Below, one piece after another: positions 33,077 through 41,686 of a stretch of 64,000 bases of DNA. The first letter of the stretch is position 1; each line of letters begins with the position of its first letter. The notes under the pieces are model-generated. The model ran no database searches. It was not told where the DNA came from and worked only from the letters and a program-made list of their open reading frames with translations. The DNA is from Paenibacillus sp. EZ-K15. Lineage in GTDB: Bacteria; Bacillota; Bacilli; Paenibacillales; Paenibacillaceae. The stretch covers positions 62,001 through 126,000 of the forward strand of contig NZ_PDHM01000019.1 in NCBI RefSeq assembly GCF_002573715.1, read 5' to 3'. Both the position numbers and the translations under genes were made by a program.

Positions 33077-34900
33077 CTATCTAGTCTGTATTGACTTAGC
33101 AATGAGTGAAGCGTACGCCTTAGCTCCTTCCGGTTGCAGGTGAACACCGTCCTTTGTGAACCATTCAGGTTTGTCGGCACTAAACGAGTACCAATCGATC
33201 AATGTGACGTTGGAACGCCCCTTGACAGCATCAGCCAATGTTCTGTTTACTGAGTCTTGCCAGTCTCGTGGCACACGGGTGTTAATCAGATAGATTTGCC
33301 GATTCTTGCCGAAGGTATTGAATAGTTCTTCGAGTTTTTCGGAAGAAAATGGCCCATTCGTGCCAAGCTCAACGATGACAATATTCCCCAGCTTTTCTTC
33401 CGAATCGAGTTGTGCAGCGACATCATTCGCTTCAGACATTTGCCGACTTACTTTACCATCTATGTTGATCTCGGGTACTAGTTCTTTCACATAAGACGCT
33501 ACTCCGACTAACACGGAGTCACCAATTGCTGTAATTTCTACGGATGACTTAGAGGATTTCTCATCCTCGGGTGTTGACTTTGGGCCTTGCGATACATTAT
33601 TGCTCGACGTATTTTCGATGGAAGTCTTGCTTAATTCAGATTCTCTCGGTTCAGATGATCTATTATTTTCATTTCCTGCTCGTGCACAAGCTACACAAAT
33701 GAAGATAGTTATAACGACGGGAAACAGCATAAATAAACGTTTGATCGGTTTTGAATTCTCCATAAATCTAACCTCTTTCCTAAAATGGTTTGTCTTGCCG
33801 TCCCGAATGGGCTCCTCCACAAATCTATAAGACAAGTCGGCTAGTATAACAGTTGTCGTCAGTTGGGCTAGCTGGAGAATCAGATTCGGGCTTGCGTTCG
33901 GATCTGCTGGACCGGTTAAGACAATAAGCGGATAATGAAACAAATATATGCCATAAGATCGTTTTCCGAGCCAGCGAAGGGGCTTCCAGGCAAGCAGTTT
34001 GCCTACTGCACTGAACGGACTCGCCGCAGCCGCAATGACCAATGCAGATGCTACAGAGAGGATGACCATACCGCCACGGTATAATGATTCGTCGTATTTC
34101 CCAGTATTTGTCAACATATACATCACGATACAAAGACCGACAACTCCCCAAAAGTTAACCCTAGCGGTTCCCTTTCGCGAAAATGGCTCAGCAATTTTGT
34201 GGCTTGGACATACGATTGCAAGTGCTGCTCCAATCAACAGTCCAAAAGCCCTCGTATCCGTTCCGTAATAAACTCGGCTCGGGTCTGTGCCTGGCACATA
34301 CAAAAATACCATCAATGCAAACGAAACTCCTGCTCCAGCAAGTATTAGCAAAAAAAGTTTGCCGCGCGTTGGGGCAAAAGTAGAAATCAATATCATGAGA
34401 AGAATCGGCCATATCAAGTAAAATTGTTCCTCCACAGCGAGCGACCAAAGATGTCCGATAGGTGAAGGGGGACCAAAGCTTTCGAAGTAGGATACATTAT
34501 GGTAAATTAAATACCAATTGTTCGTATATGTTAACGAAGACCAAATATCCCCGCGAATTGAAGACAGCCTTCCTGGATCAACAATCGTAAGATAAACGGT
34601 TAGAATGCACAGCATAAGCAGCATGGCCGGCAACAGTCTGCGTATACGCCTCAACCAGAACTGTTTCATGTTGATTCGACCCTTCTTTTTACGCTCTTCC
34701 ACCAGCAAATCCGTTATGAGGTAGCCAGAGAGTACAAAGAAGACGCCTACTCCTAATAATCCCCCCGAGGCCACGCCCCAGTTAAAATGATAAGCAATGA
34801 CAGCGAGAACGGCTAGAGCCCTGAGTCCATCCAGTCCCGGCATATAGCGTCGTTTGTATTTCATTACATCAAGAGTCTTGTTTGGATGAATCTTATTCAA
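33077..34900 (-). CDS. oatA: OatA-like peptidoglycan O-acetyltransferase
   Basis: 607 residues in two parts. Residues about 15-370 form an acyltransferase-3 membrane domain (MPGLDGLRALAVLAVIAYHF with the catalytic His region, GVGVFFVLSGYLIT, HLWSLAVEEQFYLIWP). After TM11 comes an extracytoplasmic SGNH domain: Ser in ITAIGDSVLVG (block I), GTNG (block III) and the Asp/His pair in KDGVHLQPEG. This is the arrangement of OatA, which O-acetylates MurNAc and confers lysozyme resistance, though polysaccharide O-acetylases look the same. The TTG start at 34900 follows GGGGAGGG. Its promoter shares a 40-base WalR-like element with the LCP gene. Confidence 0.85.
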   Translation of the reverse strand: MNKIHPNKTLDVMKYKRRYMPGLDGLRALAVLAVIAYHFNWGVASGGLLGVGVFFVLSGYLITDLLVEERKKKGRINMKQFWLRRIRRLLPAMLLMLCILTVYLTIVDPGRLSSIRGDIWSSLTYTNNWYLIYHNVSYFESFGPPSPIGHLWSLAVEEQFYLIWPILLMILISTFAPTRGKLFLLILAGAGVSFALMVFLYVPGTDPSRVYYGTDTRAFGLLIGAALAIVCPSHKIAEPFSRKGTARVNFWGVVGLCIVMYMLTNTGKYDESLYRGGMVILSVASALVIAAAASPFSAVGKLLAWKPLRWLGKRSYGIYLFHYPLIVLTGPADPNASPNLILQLAQLTTTVILADLSYRFVEEPIRDGKTNHFRKEVRFMENSKPIKRLFMLFPVVITIFICVACARAGNENNRSSEPRESELSKTSIENTSSNNVSQGPKSTPEDEKSSKSSVEITAIGDSVLVGVASYVKELVPEINIDGKVSRQMSEANDVAAQLDSEEKLGNIVIVELGTNGPFSSEKLEELFNTFGKNRQIYLINTRVPRDWQDSVNRTLADAVKGRSNVTLIDWYSFSADKPEWFTKDGVHLQPEGAKAYASLIAKSIQTR

Positions 34901-35006
34901 TCTACTTACCCTCCCCTTTATAAAGTAGTTTTAACGTGGCCGATGGGATGTAAATTCCAAAGATATATTGTCAAATATCGTAGGGTATGAAATAGTATAG
35001 TACGCG

Positions 35007-35046
35007 AAAATATGATAAGTGAGATGGACTTGTAACGAAGTTGTAA
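35007..35046 (-). promoter_or_regulatory. WalR-like promoter of the OatA-like gene
   Basis: On the minus strand, TTACAA-CTTCG-TTACAA (35046-35030) is followed after 17 bases by TATTTT (about 35012-35007). On the plus strand the site reads TTGTAACGAAGTTGTAA and fits the WalR box TGTWAH-N5-TGTWAH. Confidence 0.6.
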
Positions 35047-35113
35047 ATTATTGAACCCAACTGGTACTTCGTAAAAAAGACAAATGGAACTAGTGAGTAT
35101 GCGCGCTCGAAAT

Positions 35114-36124
35114 CTAGTCCATATATCCCTCGGCGTCTTTCAACAGTACTTCCTGCACATAAGCACGAAGCTTCTCGTTGTTTTTCACACTTAGCACAGA
35201 GGCGCCCCTCACTGACTTGCCTTCGATCAGGTCCATCGGCGGAACTTGCGCGGAACCGGCAATGTGGCTCTCCACACCGAGCGTAGCCAGTTTCAACATG
35301 TCGGAGATGTCCAGGTTCGTCTGGATGTAAGGCGCCACGCTTTCCAATATTTGCTTCATCCTCATAAGATTCCAACCAGACTTCAACTTATCGGCTACGG
35401 CCGACAGCAGGTTGCGCTGTCGTTCGGTACGGGTAAAGTCGCTCATTGCATCGTGACGAAATCGCACGTATTGCAACGCTTTATCACCATCCAACTTTTG
35501 CTGCCCCTTTTTCAGGTGAATATCGTACCGGTTGCCGTCGGCTTTATCGGTATAGGTCATGTCTTTCTCAACATAGAAATCGATGCCGCCAAGCGCATCA
35601 ATAAGTGATTTAAATCCTTCGAAATCCGTATAGACGTAATATTGAATGTCAAGGCCTAGCAAATCGCCAATCGTTTTCATTGCAAGGTTCGGTCCGCCTA
35701 GAGCAAGCGCCGTGTTGACTCGTTCCTCGCCATGACCTTCAATCCTGACGTAGGTATCACGCAGAATGGACAGCAGATGAGCTTTTTTTGTGACAGGATC
35801 AAAAGTTGCAAGTAAGATAGAGTCCGAACGAGCCTTATCGTTCTCCTTTAACCCTCGATTGTCACCACCCATCAGCAGGATGTTGACTCGTTCAGTACCT
35901 TCCCATTTGACGGGTTTCATTGATTCATCTTCCTTATACTGTCCGATCGGTATCGTGTCTTTCGGTTTATCCAAACTATCCAGAGTATTAATGGCCCCAA
36001 TGGCCTGATAGCTAAAGAGGCTGAAGATGCCCAATAATAAAACGCCAATGCTGATAGAAGCGTATATCCATGCTTTCTTTTTTTTTGCTCGTTTATTTTG
36101 ATTTTCTCTTCCAATCCCAACCAT
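35114..36124 (-). CDS. LytR-CpsA-Psr (LCP) family ligase
   Basis: 336 residues from the ATG at 36124 (AGGAGGAGTAAC upstream). A short basic tail and one TM helix (about 20-42) precede the LCP domain: NILLMGGDNRGLKENDKARSDSILLATFDP, LLSILRDTYVRIEGHGEERVN and LQYVRFRHDAMSDFTRTERQ, containing the conserved Asp and Arg residues that bind lipid pyrophosphate. LCP enzymes attach teichoic acids or capsule to peptidoglycan on the outer face of the membrane. Same strand as the OatA gene, with its own WalR-like promoter, so both should respond to the same envelope signal. Confidence 0.93.
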   Translation of the reverse strand: MVGIGRENQNKRAKKKKAWIYASISIGVLLLGIFSLFSYQAIGAINTLDSLDKPKDTIPIGQYKEDESMKPVKWEGTERVNILLMGGDNRGLKENDKARSDSILLATFDPVTKKAHLLSILRDTYVRIEGHGEERVNTALALGGPNLAMKTIGDLLGLDIQYYVYTDFEGFKSLIDALGGIDFYVEKDMTYTDKADGNRYDIHLKKGQQKLDGDKALQYVRFRHDAMSDFTRTERQRNLLSAVADKLKSGWNLMRMKQILESVAPYIQTNLDISDMLKLATLGVESHIAGSAQVPPMDLIEGKSVRGASVLSVKNNEKLRAYVQEVLLKDAEGYMD

Positions 36125-36232
36125 GTTACTCCTCCTAATCTTTCCTCTGAAAATAGCCCACAATACTCTGTGAATCGGGGTTCCATTCCCGAAAATTTTT
36201 GTGTATTTAGGTATACATTCAGCATAATAATC

Positions 36233-36273
36233 CAATATATGATAAGTAAGATGGAGTTGTAATGAAGTTGTAA
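36233..36273 (-). promoter_or_regulatory. WalR-like promoter of the LCP gene
   Basis: On the minus strand, TTACAA-CTTCA-TTACAA (36273-36257), 17-base spacer, TATATT (about 36239-36234). About 40 bases are nearly identical to the OatA promoter. Confidence 0.65.
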
Positions 36274-36399
36274 ATTGCCCAATACCTTTTTTCACCAGTC
36301 AATTAGCATGATAGAAGTGAACTTTTAATGTTAACGTTTTTAGTCGGAACAGCGTAAAAAAACTAGTTGCTTTAGCAACTAGTTCCTGTCTGGTTAATG

Positions 36400-37161
36400 T
36401 TAGTAGTACCTGTAGTATTGATAGTATGTTATCCCTGTAGAATAATTGAGCATCGCCATTAAATCCTTGTTGAATCCTAACACTTTCATATCTTTTAATT
36501 GAACAATGACATGATATTTCAATGATTTGCCATTGTTGCTCCTATAATACACTTCCGCCCAATATGAGCGAATCGTTCGAAAATCCATAGTTAGATCAGA
36601 GAAGGCATAACTTCCCTCTCCTTGAATAAACCGATCGGCAGTTTTTTTTATTTGTTCAATAAACATACTTCCATCTATACTCTTACTACCGTCATCAGTC
36701 GGGTATTTAAAGATTTTAAGCACATCGCCGTTTCTTGCATTCAAGACGACATCATATACTCCATCGCGACTGGAAGAACCGGTTAGTGTCAAATAAAATA
36801 GGCCATTAGGAACTTTGTTGAGCTCCGTTTCGAAATCCTTCTTATCTTTCTGATTCTGCTGTGAACTGACACTGTTTTCAACTGAGTCTTTCAGCTTATT
36901 CTGATCTACCACCATCAACTCAAACTTGAATTCGTCTACCGTGAAATTCTCATTAAAATATTTGTTGACCGCTTTGACGCTTAGCGTCTTCGCAGTATCT
37001 TGAGAGAGTGCACCTTCGTACTGCACTTCACTCCTTTTGTCCTCATTGTTTATTTTTTTAACCATAACGGTATCTTTTTCGATGGTTTTATAGAATGCCC
37101 CACACCCCGTCGTCAAGATCATGAACACCACAGATACGATAAGGACGCTGAGCTTTTTCAT
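36400..37161 (-). CDS. Lipoprotein of the two-component operon
   Basis: 253 residues from the ATG at 37161 (AGGCAGGGTGAAGCA upstream). A signal peptide ends in the lipobox LTTGC (about C20). The mature part has two PepSY-like or cystatin-like beta-alpha modules: about 45-140 (LSVKAVNKYFNENFTVDEFK, LNKVPNGLFYLTLTG, VVLNARNGDVLKIF) and about 150-240 (SYWAEVYYRSNNGKSLKYHV). The gene overlaps the operon almost seamlessly: it begins 5 bases after the kinase stop. A sensor accessory or a direct target is likely. Function unknown. Confidence 0.75.
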   Translation of the reverse strand: MKKLSVLIVSVVFMILTTGCGAFYKTIEKDTVMVKKINNEDKRSEVQYEGALSQDTAKTLSVKAVNKYFNENFTVDEFKFELMVVDQNKLKDSVENSVSSQQNQKDKKDFETELNKVPNGLFYLTLTGSSSRDGVYDVVLNARNGDVLKIFKYPTDDGSKSIDGSMFIEQIKKTADRFIQGEGSYAFSDLTMDFRTIRSYWAEVYYRSNNGKSLKYHVIVQLKDMKVLGFNKDLMAMLNYSTGITYYQYYRYY

Positions 37162-37165
37162 TGCT

Positions 37166-38596
37166 TCACCCTGCCTTTCGACCGCTCTGATCGAAGATGA
37201 CTCCGATCGTCGTGCCCTGATTCTCTTCACTACTCACTTCAATGACGGCATGGTGTATGCTCGCCACGCCCTGACAAATCGAAAGGCCTAAGCCAGCTCC
37301 ATTGTTGGCTCTCGTTCTAGCTTTATCTACCATGTAGAACGGTTCGAAAATTTTGTCTTGATGCTCTTTGGCAATACCGATGCCTTGGTCGATTACTTCG
37401 AGAACGTAACGGCTGCCGTGCCATTGAGTTCGGATCGTAATGCTTTGCCCTGCGTCAGATGCCTTGAGGGCATTGTTTACTAAATTGAAGATCATGATTT
37501 TTATCAAATCTTTCTCCAGCAGCAATCTGCCCTTTTCGTAATCAGTGACAATCGCAACTTGTTTCTCCTTGGCTTTCATCTCTAGCGCGGGTTGGATCTC
37601 TGTGATGATAGCCCCCAGATCATATTCCTCCATCTGATAATGTTCCTCCTGAAGCAAAATCAAGTCCATCAGCTTCAATGAAAGCGACTCCAGTCGCTTC
37701 CCCTCGGAGTAAATAACATCCAACCCGTCTAGAAACTGCTCTTCGTTGTATTTGGTCGTCCTCAGGAAATTCGCATATCCGATAATCGACGTTAGCGGCG
37801 TTTTTAATTCATGGGTAAAATTGTTGATGAACCTTTGTTTCTCTTGATTATGCCGCTCCAGGTCATTGATTTTTCTCTCAACAACCGAAGCCATATTGTT
37901 GAAACTACGTGCAAGAACGCCTATTTCATCCTTCGATTTCAGATGAACACGTTCCGAATAACCTCCCTTTGCAATAACTTGAGCCGTGCGATTGAGGTGA
38001 TTGATTGGCTTCGTCAGCCCTCTACTTACGAAAAACATAACAAGCATATAAATAAAACATATGGCGATATCCACTTTAACGAAAAAACGGTACTGCTCCG
38101 CGCGCTCCCGGTACAAGGAAGTAATGTCTTTCATATAGGTGAACACGTAACTTTTACGATTAATATCCGTTATATTGATTGTAAATAATATCGTACGCCT
38201 GTCGATATCCCTTATAATATATTTGATTTCATCAGCAGCCAACTTGTCCAATTCCTCACGATGCACCGGTATTTTGAAGTCGGTATTGTTGAAAATCTCC
38301 ATATTGCTTACGTTCAAAATTTGCAAATATGTGCGTTGGTCACCATTCTTCTCGACAAATTCTTTGGCGATGTTCGTTAACACGGCTTTCTCGTAATCAA
38401 TGGAATCATAGATGCGGAAAATCGGAACGATCGCATCGACGCTAGAATGAATGTTCATGTTCTCGCTCAATGTGCCGTTGATTTCCTGCCGCAGCATCTT
38501 GCTATGATTTTGCTCAATGACTATTATGGAAGCCGCATTAAAAATAAGAACAAAGGACAGAATTGAAAACAAATAGATTTTCTGCCAAAACTTCAT
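37166..38596 (-). CDS. Sensor histidine kinase (OmpR-system type)
   Basis: 476 residues from the ATG at 38596 (GGAGG eight bases upstream; a TTG at 38599 is in frame). TM1 (about 8-27), an extracytoplasmic region (about 28-168), TM2 (about 172-192), HAMP (about 193-246), the phosphoacceptor H in FTHELKTPLTSIIGY (about H262), and an ATPase with N box NLVNNALKA, G1 DQGIGIA and G2 NNGAGLGLSIC. It begins at the stop codon of its response regulator. Signal unknown, but the linked envelope genes suggest cell-wall stress. Confidence 0.93.
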   Translation of the reverse strand: MKFWQKIYLFSILSFVLIFNAASIIVIEQNHSKMLRQEINGTLSENMNIHSSVDAIVPIFRIYDSIDYEKAVLTNIAKEFVEKNGDQRTYLQILNVSNMEIFNNTDFKIPVHREELDKLAADEIKYIIRDIDRRTILFTINITDINRKSYVFTYMKDITSLYRERAEQYRFFVKVDIAICFIYMLVMFFVSRGLTKPINHLNRTAQVIAKGGYSERVHLKSKDEIGVLARSFNNMASVVERKINDLERHNQEKQRFINNFTHELKTPLTSIIGYANFLRTTKYNEEQFLDGLDVIYSEGKRLESLSLKLMDLILLQEEHYQMEEYDLGAIITEIQPALEMKAKEKQVAIVTDYEKGRLLLEKDLIKIMIFNLVNNALKASDAGQSITIRTQWHGSRYVLEVIDQGIGIAKEHQDKIFEPFYMVDKARTRANNGAGLGLSICQGVASIHHAVIEVSSEENQGTTIGVIFDQSGRKAG

Positions 38597-38599
38597 CAA

Positions 38600-39262
38600 T
38601 CAATCCTCCAGCCGGTAACCGATTTTATAGATCGTTTTTATATGGTCCTGAAGCTGAAGCTGAAGCTTTTTGCGCAGCGATTTGATATGCATATCGACCG
38701 TTCTTGTTTCACCGTAATAGTCAATGCCCCATACTTTATCGATAATCTGCTCCCGCGATAGAGCGATGTTCTTGTTTTTCAGTAATACAACCAGCAAATC
38801 GTATTCTTTCGGTGTCAGTTCAACCGGCTCGCCAAAGATGGTCACCTCTCGTTTGTCTAGGGTGACTTGAACGTTATGAAACTCCATCACGGTCTGTTCT
38901 TTGCCGTATCTACGTAACACCGTTTCAATCCGTGCCAAGAGCTCGATTGCTTCAAAGGGCTTGACCATGTAATCATCCGCCCCCAGTTTAAGTCCGGTCA
39001 CCTTATCGTACACGGAGTTTTTCGCAGTTAGGAATATAACTGGTATGCGGTAGGGCTGTATTTTTTCCATCAGCGCAAAGCCGTCCAGCTTCGGAATCAT
39101 GATGTCCAGCAGGATAAGATCAAACTTCTCTCGCTCTATCGCTTCCAACGCCGCCATTCCGTCATATACCTCAGTCGTTACATAGTTTACGAGGTTTAGA
39201 TTCATTTTAACGATATTGGATATGTGAAGATCATCTTCGACGATCAATATTCTCTTTCCCAT
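38600..39262 (-). CDS. OmpR-family response regulator
   Basis: 220 residues: receiver domain with the acidic pair E9-D10-D11, phospho-acceptor D53 (LILLDIMIPKLDG), T in FLTAKN and K in YMVKPFE, then a winged-helix DNA-binding domain (about 125-220; LTPKEYDLLVVLLKNKNIAL and TVDMHIKSLRKKL). First gene of an operon with the kinase and lipoprotein genes. OmpR-type regulators bind direct repeats with 11-base phasing; the TTGTAA-N5-TTGTAA sites upstream of the neighbouring envelope genes have this spacing, so it may control them, although WalR is the better-known match. Confidence 0.93.
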   Translation of the reverse strand: MGKRILIVEDDLHISNIVKMNLNLVNYVTTEVYDGMAALEAIEREKFDLILLDIMIPKLDGFALMEKIQPYRIPVIFLTAKNSVYDKVTGLKLGADDYMVKPFEAIELLARIETVLRRYGKEQTVMEFHNVQVTLDKREVTIFGEPVELTPKEYDLLVVLLKNKNIALSREQIIDKVWGIDYYGETRTVDMHIKSLRKKLQLQLQDHIKTIYKIGYRLED

Positions 39263-39390
39263 CTTTCATAAATCTCCTGACTTAAAATTCTATACTCTGT
39301 TACTGAGTATGCACGATACACTTCTAGACTGAAAAGAATTCTCCGCAATTCAACGCAGTTACACGGGATATCCGCATAATCCAGCGAGAA

Positions 39391-39427
39391 AAAGAAGCAC
39401 CCCAGTTTTTTATAGGGACTGCTTCTA
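39391..39427 (-). terminator. Terminator of the short transcript before the response regulator
   Basis: On the minus strand, AGAAGCAGTCCC and GGGGTGCTTCT form a stem with an 11-base loop, followed by TTTTTCTC. Confidence 0.6.
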
Positions 39428-39512
39428 AAATTTCACTTAGCAAACATGGCATATTGATTTTCGATATTAAATCCAGTTCTCTGTCCAAGTGTCAAACATT
39501 TTAGGTTAGATA

Positions 39513-39680
39513 TTACTTCCTATGAAATAGCTTAACAAAATCAGGACTTATTGTCGAAGGAGGTCCCGGTGTCAATTTTTGGAGGTACTCGGCATCGGAA
39601 GGAATACAGTATACTTTGACAAAATGGAATACAGACCGCAATCAAGATTTCTCCTTACATACATAACGCGATATTTTCAT
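39513..39680 (-). pseudogene. Small gene interrupted by an in-frame TGA
   Basis: From the ATG at 39680 (AAGGAGATTGAAGG upstream) the frame reads MKISRYVCKEKS, then TGA, then 42 further residues (including LRSVFHFVKVYCIPSDAEYL and later PSTISPDFVKLFHRK) to TAA at 39513. The distal part has convincing protein composition. It lies between a WalR-like promoter and a terminator. A TGG-to-TGA change would explain it; alternatively only the 12-residue peptide is made. Product not recognised. Confidence 0.4.
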
Positions 39681-39757
39681 CCTTCAATCTCCTTAAATGT
39701 TCCTTTAAATAAAACCGATCATATTGACATGCATTCGACCATTGTTAGAATATTACT

Positions 39758-39799
39758 TGGATGTATTGGAAGTTAGATCAAGTTGTAAAGAATTTGTAA
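39758..39799 (-). promoter_or_regulatory. Third WalR-like promoter
   Basis: On the minus strand, TTACAA-ATTCT-TTACAA (39799-39783), 17-base spacer, TACATC. The spacer aligns with those of the OatA and LCP promoters (CT-N2-ATCT-N-ACTT). It points towards the broken small gene and, beyond a terminator, the response-regulator operon. Confidence 0.5.
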
Positions 39800-39960
39800 A
39801 ATCGTTCAAAATGAATCTCAAAAATCATATCTTGGCCATTCATCGATTGCAACAAACCCAGCAATCTTTACATAACATCACTTCTAGCATTATTACCTCT
39901 CCCCCCTGTTATATCACCCTTATCCATTAGATTTCACTACAGAATTTATACAAACCAAAC

Positions 39961-39998
39961 GGCAGCCGATCGTTGCCGGCTGCCGCGCCTCTTTTTTT
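39961..39998. terminator. Terminator after the ABC importer operon
   Basis: Arms GGCAGCCG and CGGCTGCC close an 8-base loop. A run of seven T follows on the plus strand and GTTTGGTTTGT on the minus strand, so it may also end the minus-strand importer operon. Confidence 0.6.
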
Positions 39999-40116
39999 GA
40001 ATGTGTGTTGTCGTAATTTTTGAGAAAACAACAGAAAAAAGCTAATATTTTCAAGGTTAAGTTCCATAATTATTGAGAAAGACATTTAGCAACTGGTAGA
40101 TATCCGTTTTGATACT

Positions 40117-40887
40117 TTATAAATATTTCTTCCATGCAGTTTCAAGCATTTCGGTTGATTTAAGCAATGTAATGGTATAGGCATCTCGCTCTCTTTCATG
40201 ATGGAGGTCAGTAGTATTAAATTGCTCGACCTTTTTCCCGTCTTTCATAACTAAAATATCTGTGCACAGTCCGGGTACAAGTGAGAGGTCATGGGTAATG
40301 AACAGAAGAGACAACCCTTGTTCCTTCTGGATTGACATTAGCAGTTCTATCATCTGCTGCTGTAATACGATATCAAGATTGGAAACCACTTCATCACAAA
40401 TCAACAGTTTGGGATTCATCATCAGCGCTTTAGCCAGGCAAGCTCTTTGATACTGGCCCCCGCTTAATTTACCTGGCCGATTTCTAAGAAGGTCCTCGCG
40501 AAGCCCCACCTTGCCTAAATACTCTAAAATTCTGTTTTTACGTTCCGTTCTATTCAGGTTTGTAAAGTTAATTAATGGTTCTTCCAGGCACTGAAACAAG
40601 CTCATTGAAGGATTCAATGTTGAGGCTGTATTTTGAAAAATAATCTGAATATCGCGATACCATGCTTTATACGATTTTATTCCTTTGCTGGGTAAGTTCC
40701 GTCCGTTAAATATAATTTGACCGGATGTGGGTTGTTTTAAGGCCATAATCAGCTGGGCAAGCGTTGATTTGCCGCTGCCACTCTCACCTACGATGGCTAG
40801 AGATCCACCATCTTCTATACTAAAATTGATGTCCTTCAGAATTTGCCTTCCATTGATTTCTTTGAACACCTGTTGAACTTGAAGCAC
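40117..40887 (-). CDS. Nik/Opp-type ABC transporter ATPase (second)
   Basis: 256 residues from a GTG at 40887, ten bases after AAAGGAGGT; the open frame extends to 40956 but that start would overlap the previous gene by 65 bases. Walker A is VGESGSGKSTLAQL, the signature is LSGGQYQRACLAKAL, Walker B is LLICDEVVSNLD, and the H-loop is LLFITHDLSL. It is the NikE/OppF-class ATPase paired with the one at 40892-41686. Last gene of the five-gene importer operon. Confidence 0.9.
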   Translation of the reverse strand: MLQVQQVFKEINGRQILKDINFSIEDGGSLAIVGESGSGKSTLAQLIMALKQPTSGQIIFNGRNLPSKGIKSYKAWYRDIQIIFQNTASTLNPSMSLFQCLEEPLINFTNLNRTERKNRILEYLGKVGLREDLLRNRPGKLSGGQYQRACLAKALMMNPKLLICDEVVSNLDIVLQQQMIELLMSIQKEQGLSLLFITHDLSLVPGLCTDILVMKDGKKVEQFNTTDLHHERERDAYTITLLKSTEMLETAWKKYL

Positions 40888-40891
40888 TGGG

Positions 40892-41686
40892 TCATACACC
40901 TCCTTTGCTAAGAAACCTCTGAGATCGATACGTGCATAATTGTTTGGTATATTCATGCACAGGTTGCCCTAGAATTCTCTCAGTGCTTCCCTGCTCTATG
41001 ATTTCTCCATAACGCATAACACCAATCGTATCCGCAAGATAACTTGAAAGGAGTAAGTCATGAGTAATAAACAACATACTCATGTTTAGATCCAAAATCA
41101 GATGATGCAGAAGGGATATGATTTCAGCTTGTGTTGTGATATCAAGTGCACTCGTTGGCTCATCCGCGATGACGACATCAGGCTTTAGCAGAAGCGCCAT
41201 GGCGATCATGACACGTTGATTCATTCCACCACTTAGCTCATGAGAATAACTTTTCATTACATGCGCCGTATCTTTTAAGAGCACATGAGATAGCATCTTC
41301 TCCGCTTGTTTCTCTGCCTCATATCTTGAAACAGGCAAGTGACTTCGCATAAGATCACTGAATTGCCTGCCAATAGGAATCGATGGATGCAGTGCTTGTT
41401 CAGGATGCTGAAAAATGGCACTAATGTGTTTCCCTCTGATTTTACGCCAGCTCCCTTTGGATAAAAGATTCAGTTTTTTGCCCCGGAACATGATATCACC
41501 TGACATTTGCAAATCAGCGGGAAGCATTCCTAAAATAGCTTTACTTGTTAACGTTTTACCGCTTCCGCTCTCTCCTAATAAACAGTAAGTTTTCCCTGAT
41601 TCCAGAGTAAAGCTGCTGTTATGTACAAGCGTCTGACCATTTGCACTTCTAATATTCAGATTTTTTATTTCTACGACTGCCTCCAT
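40892..41686 (-). CDS. Nik/Opp-type ABC transporter ATPase (first)
   Basis: 264 residues, NikD/OppD class. Walker A LLGESGSGKTLTSKA, signature SHELSGGMNQRVMIAMAL, Walker B VVIADEPTSALD, H-loop LFITHDLLLS. The ATG at 41686 follows the stop of the permease gene directly (TAA-ATG), with GGAGGGAGAAATAA as ribosome site. It lacks the long C-terminal iron-sulphur or oligopeptide domain of OppD, as is usual for metal and short-peptide systems. Confidence 0.92.
   Translation of the reverse strand: MEAVVEIKNLNIRSANGQTLVHNSSFTLESGKTYCLLGESGSGKTLTSKAILGMLPADLQMSGDIMFRGKKLNLLSKGSWRKIRGKHISAIFQHPEQALHPSIPIGRQFSDLMRSHLPVSRYEAEKQAEKMLSHVLLKDTAHVMKSYSHELSGGMNQRVMIAMALLLKPDVVIADEPTSALDITTQAEIISLLHHLILDLNMSMLFITHDLLLSSYLADTIGVMRYGEIIEQGSTERILGQPVHEYTKQLCTYRSQRFLSKGGV

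Larger units (their letters stand above)
39263..40116. other. 850-base region without an intact gene
   Basis: Holds the WalR-like site (39766-39799), a broken small gene (39513-39680), a minus-strand terminator (39391-39427) and a second terminator (39961-39998). No RNA family recognised. Confidence 0.5.

Noticed and set aside
34971..35375. 134-codon minus-strand frame over the OatA promoter and LCP end
   Set aside because: Overlaps the LCP coding region in another frame and the shared promoter element; no ribosome site.
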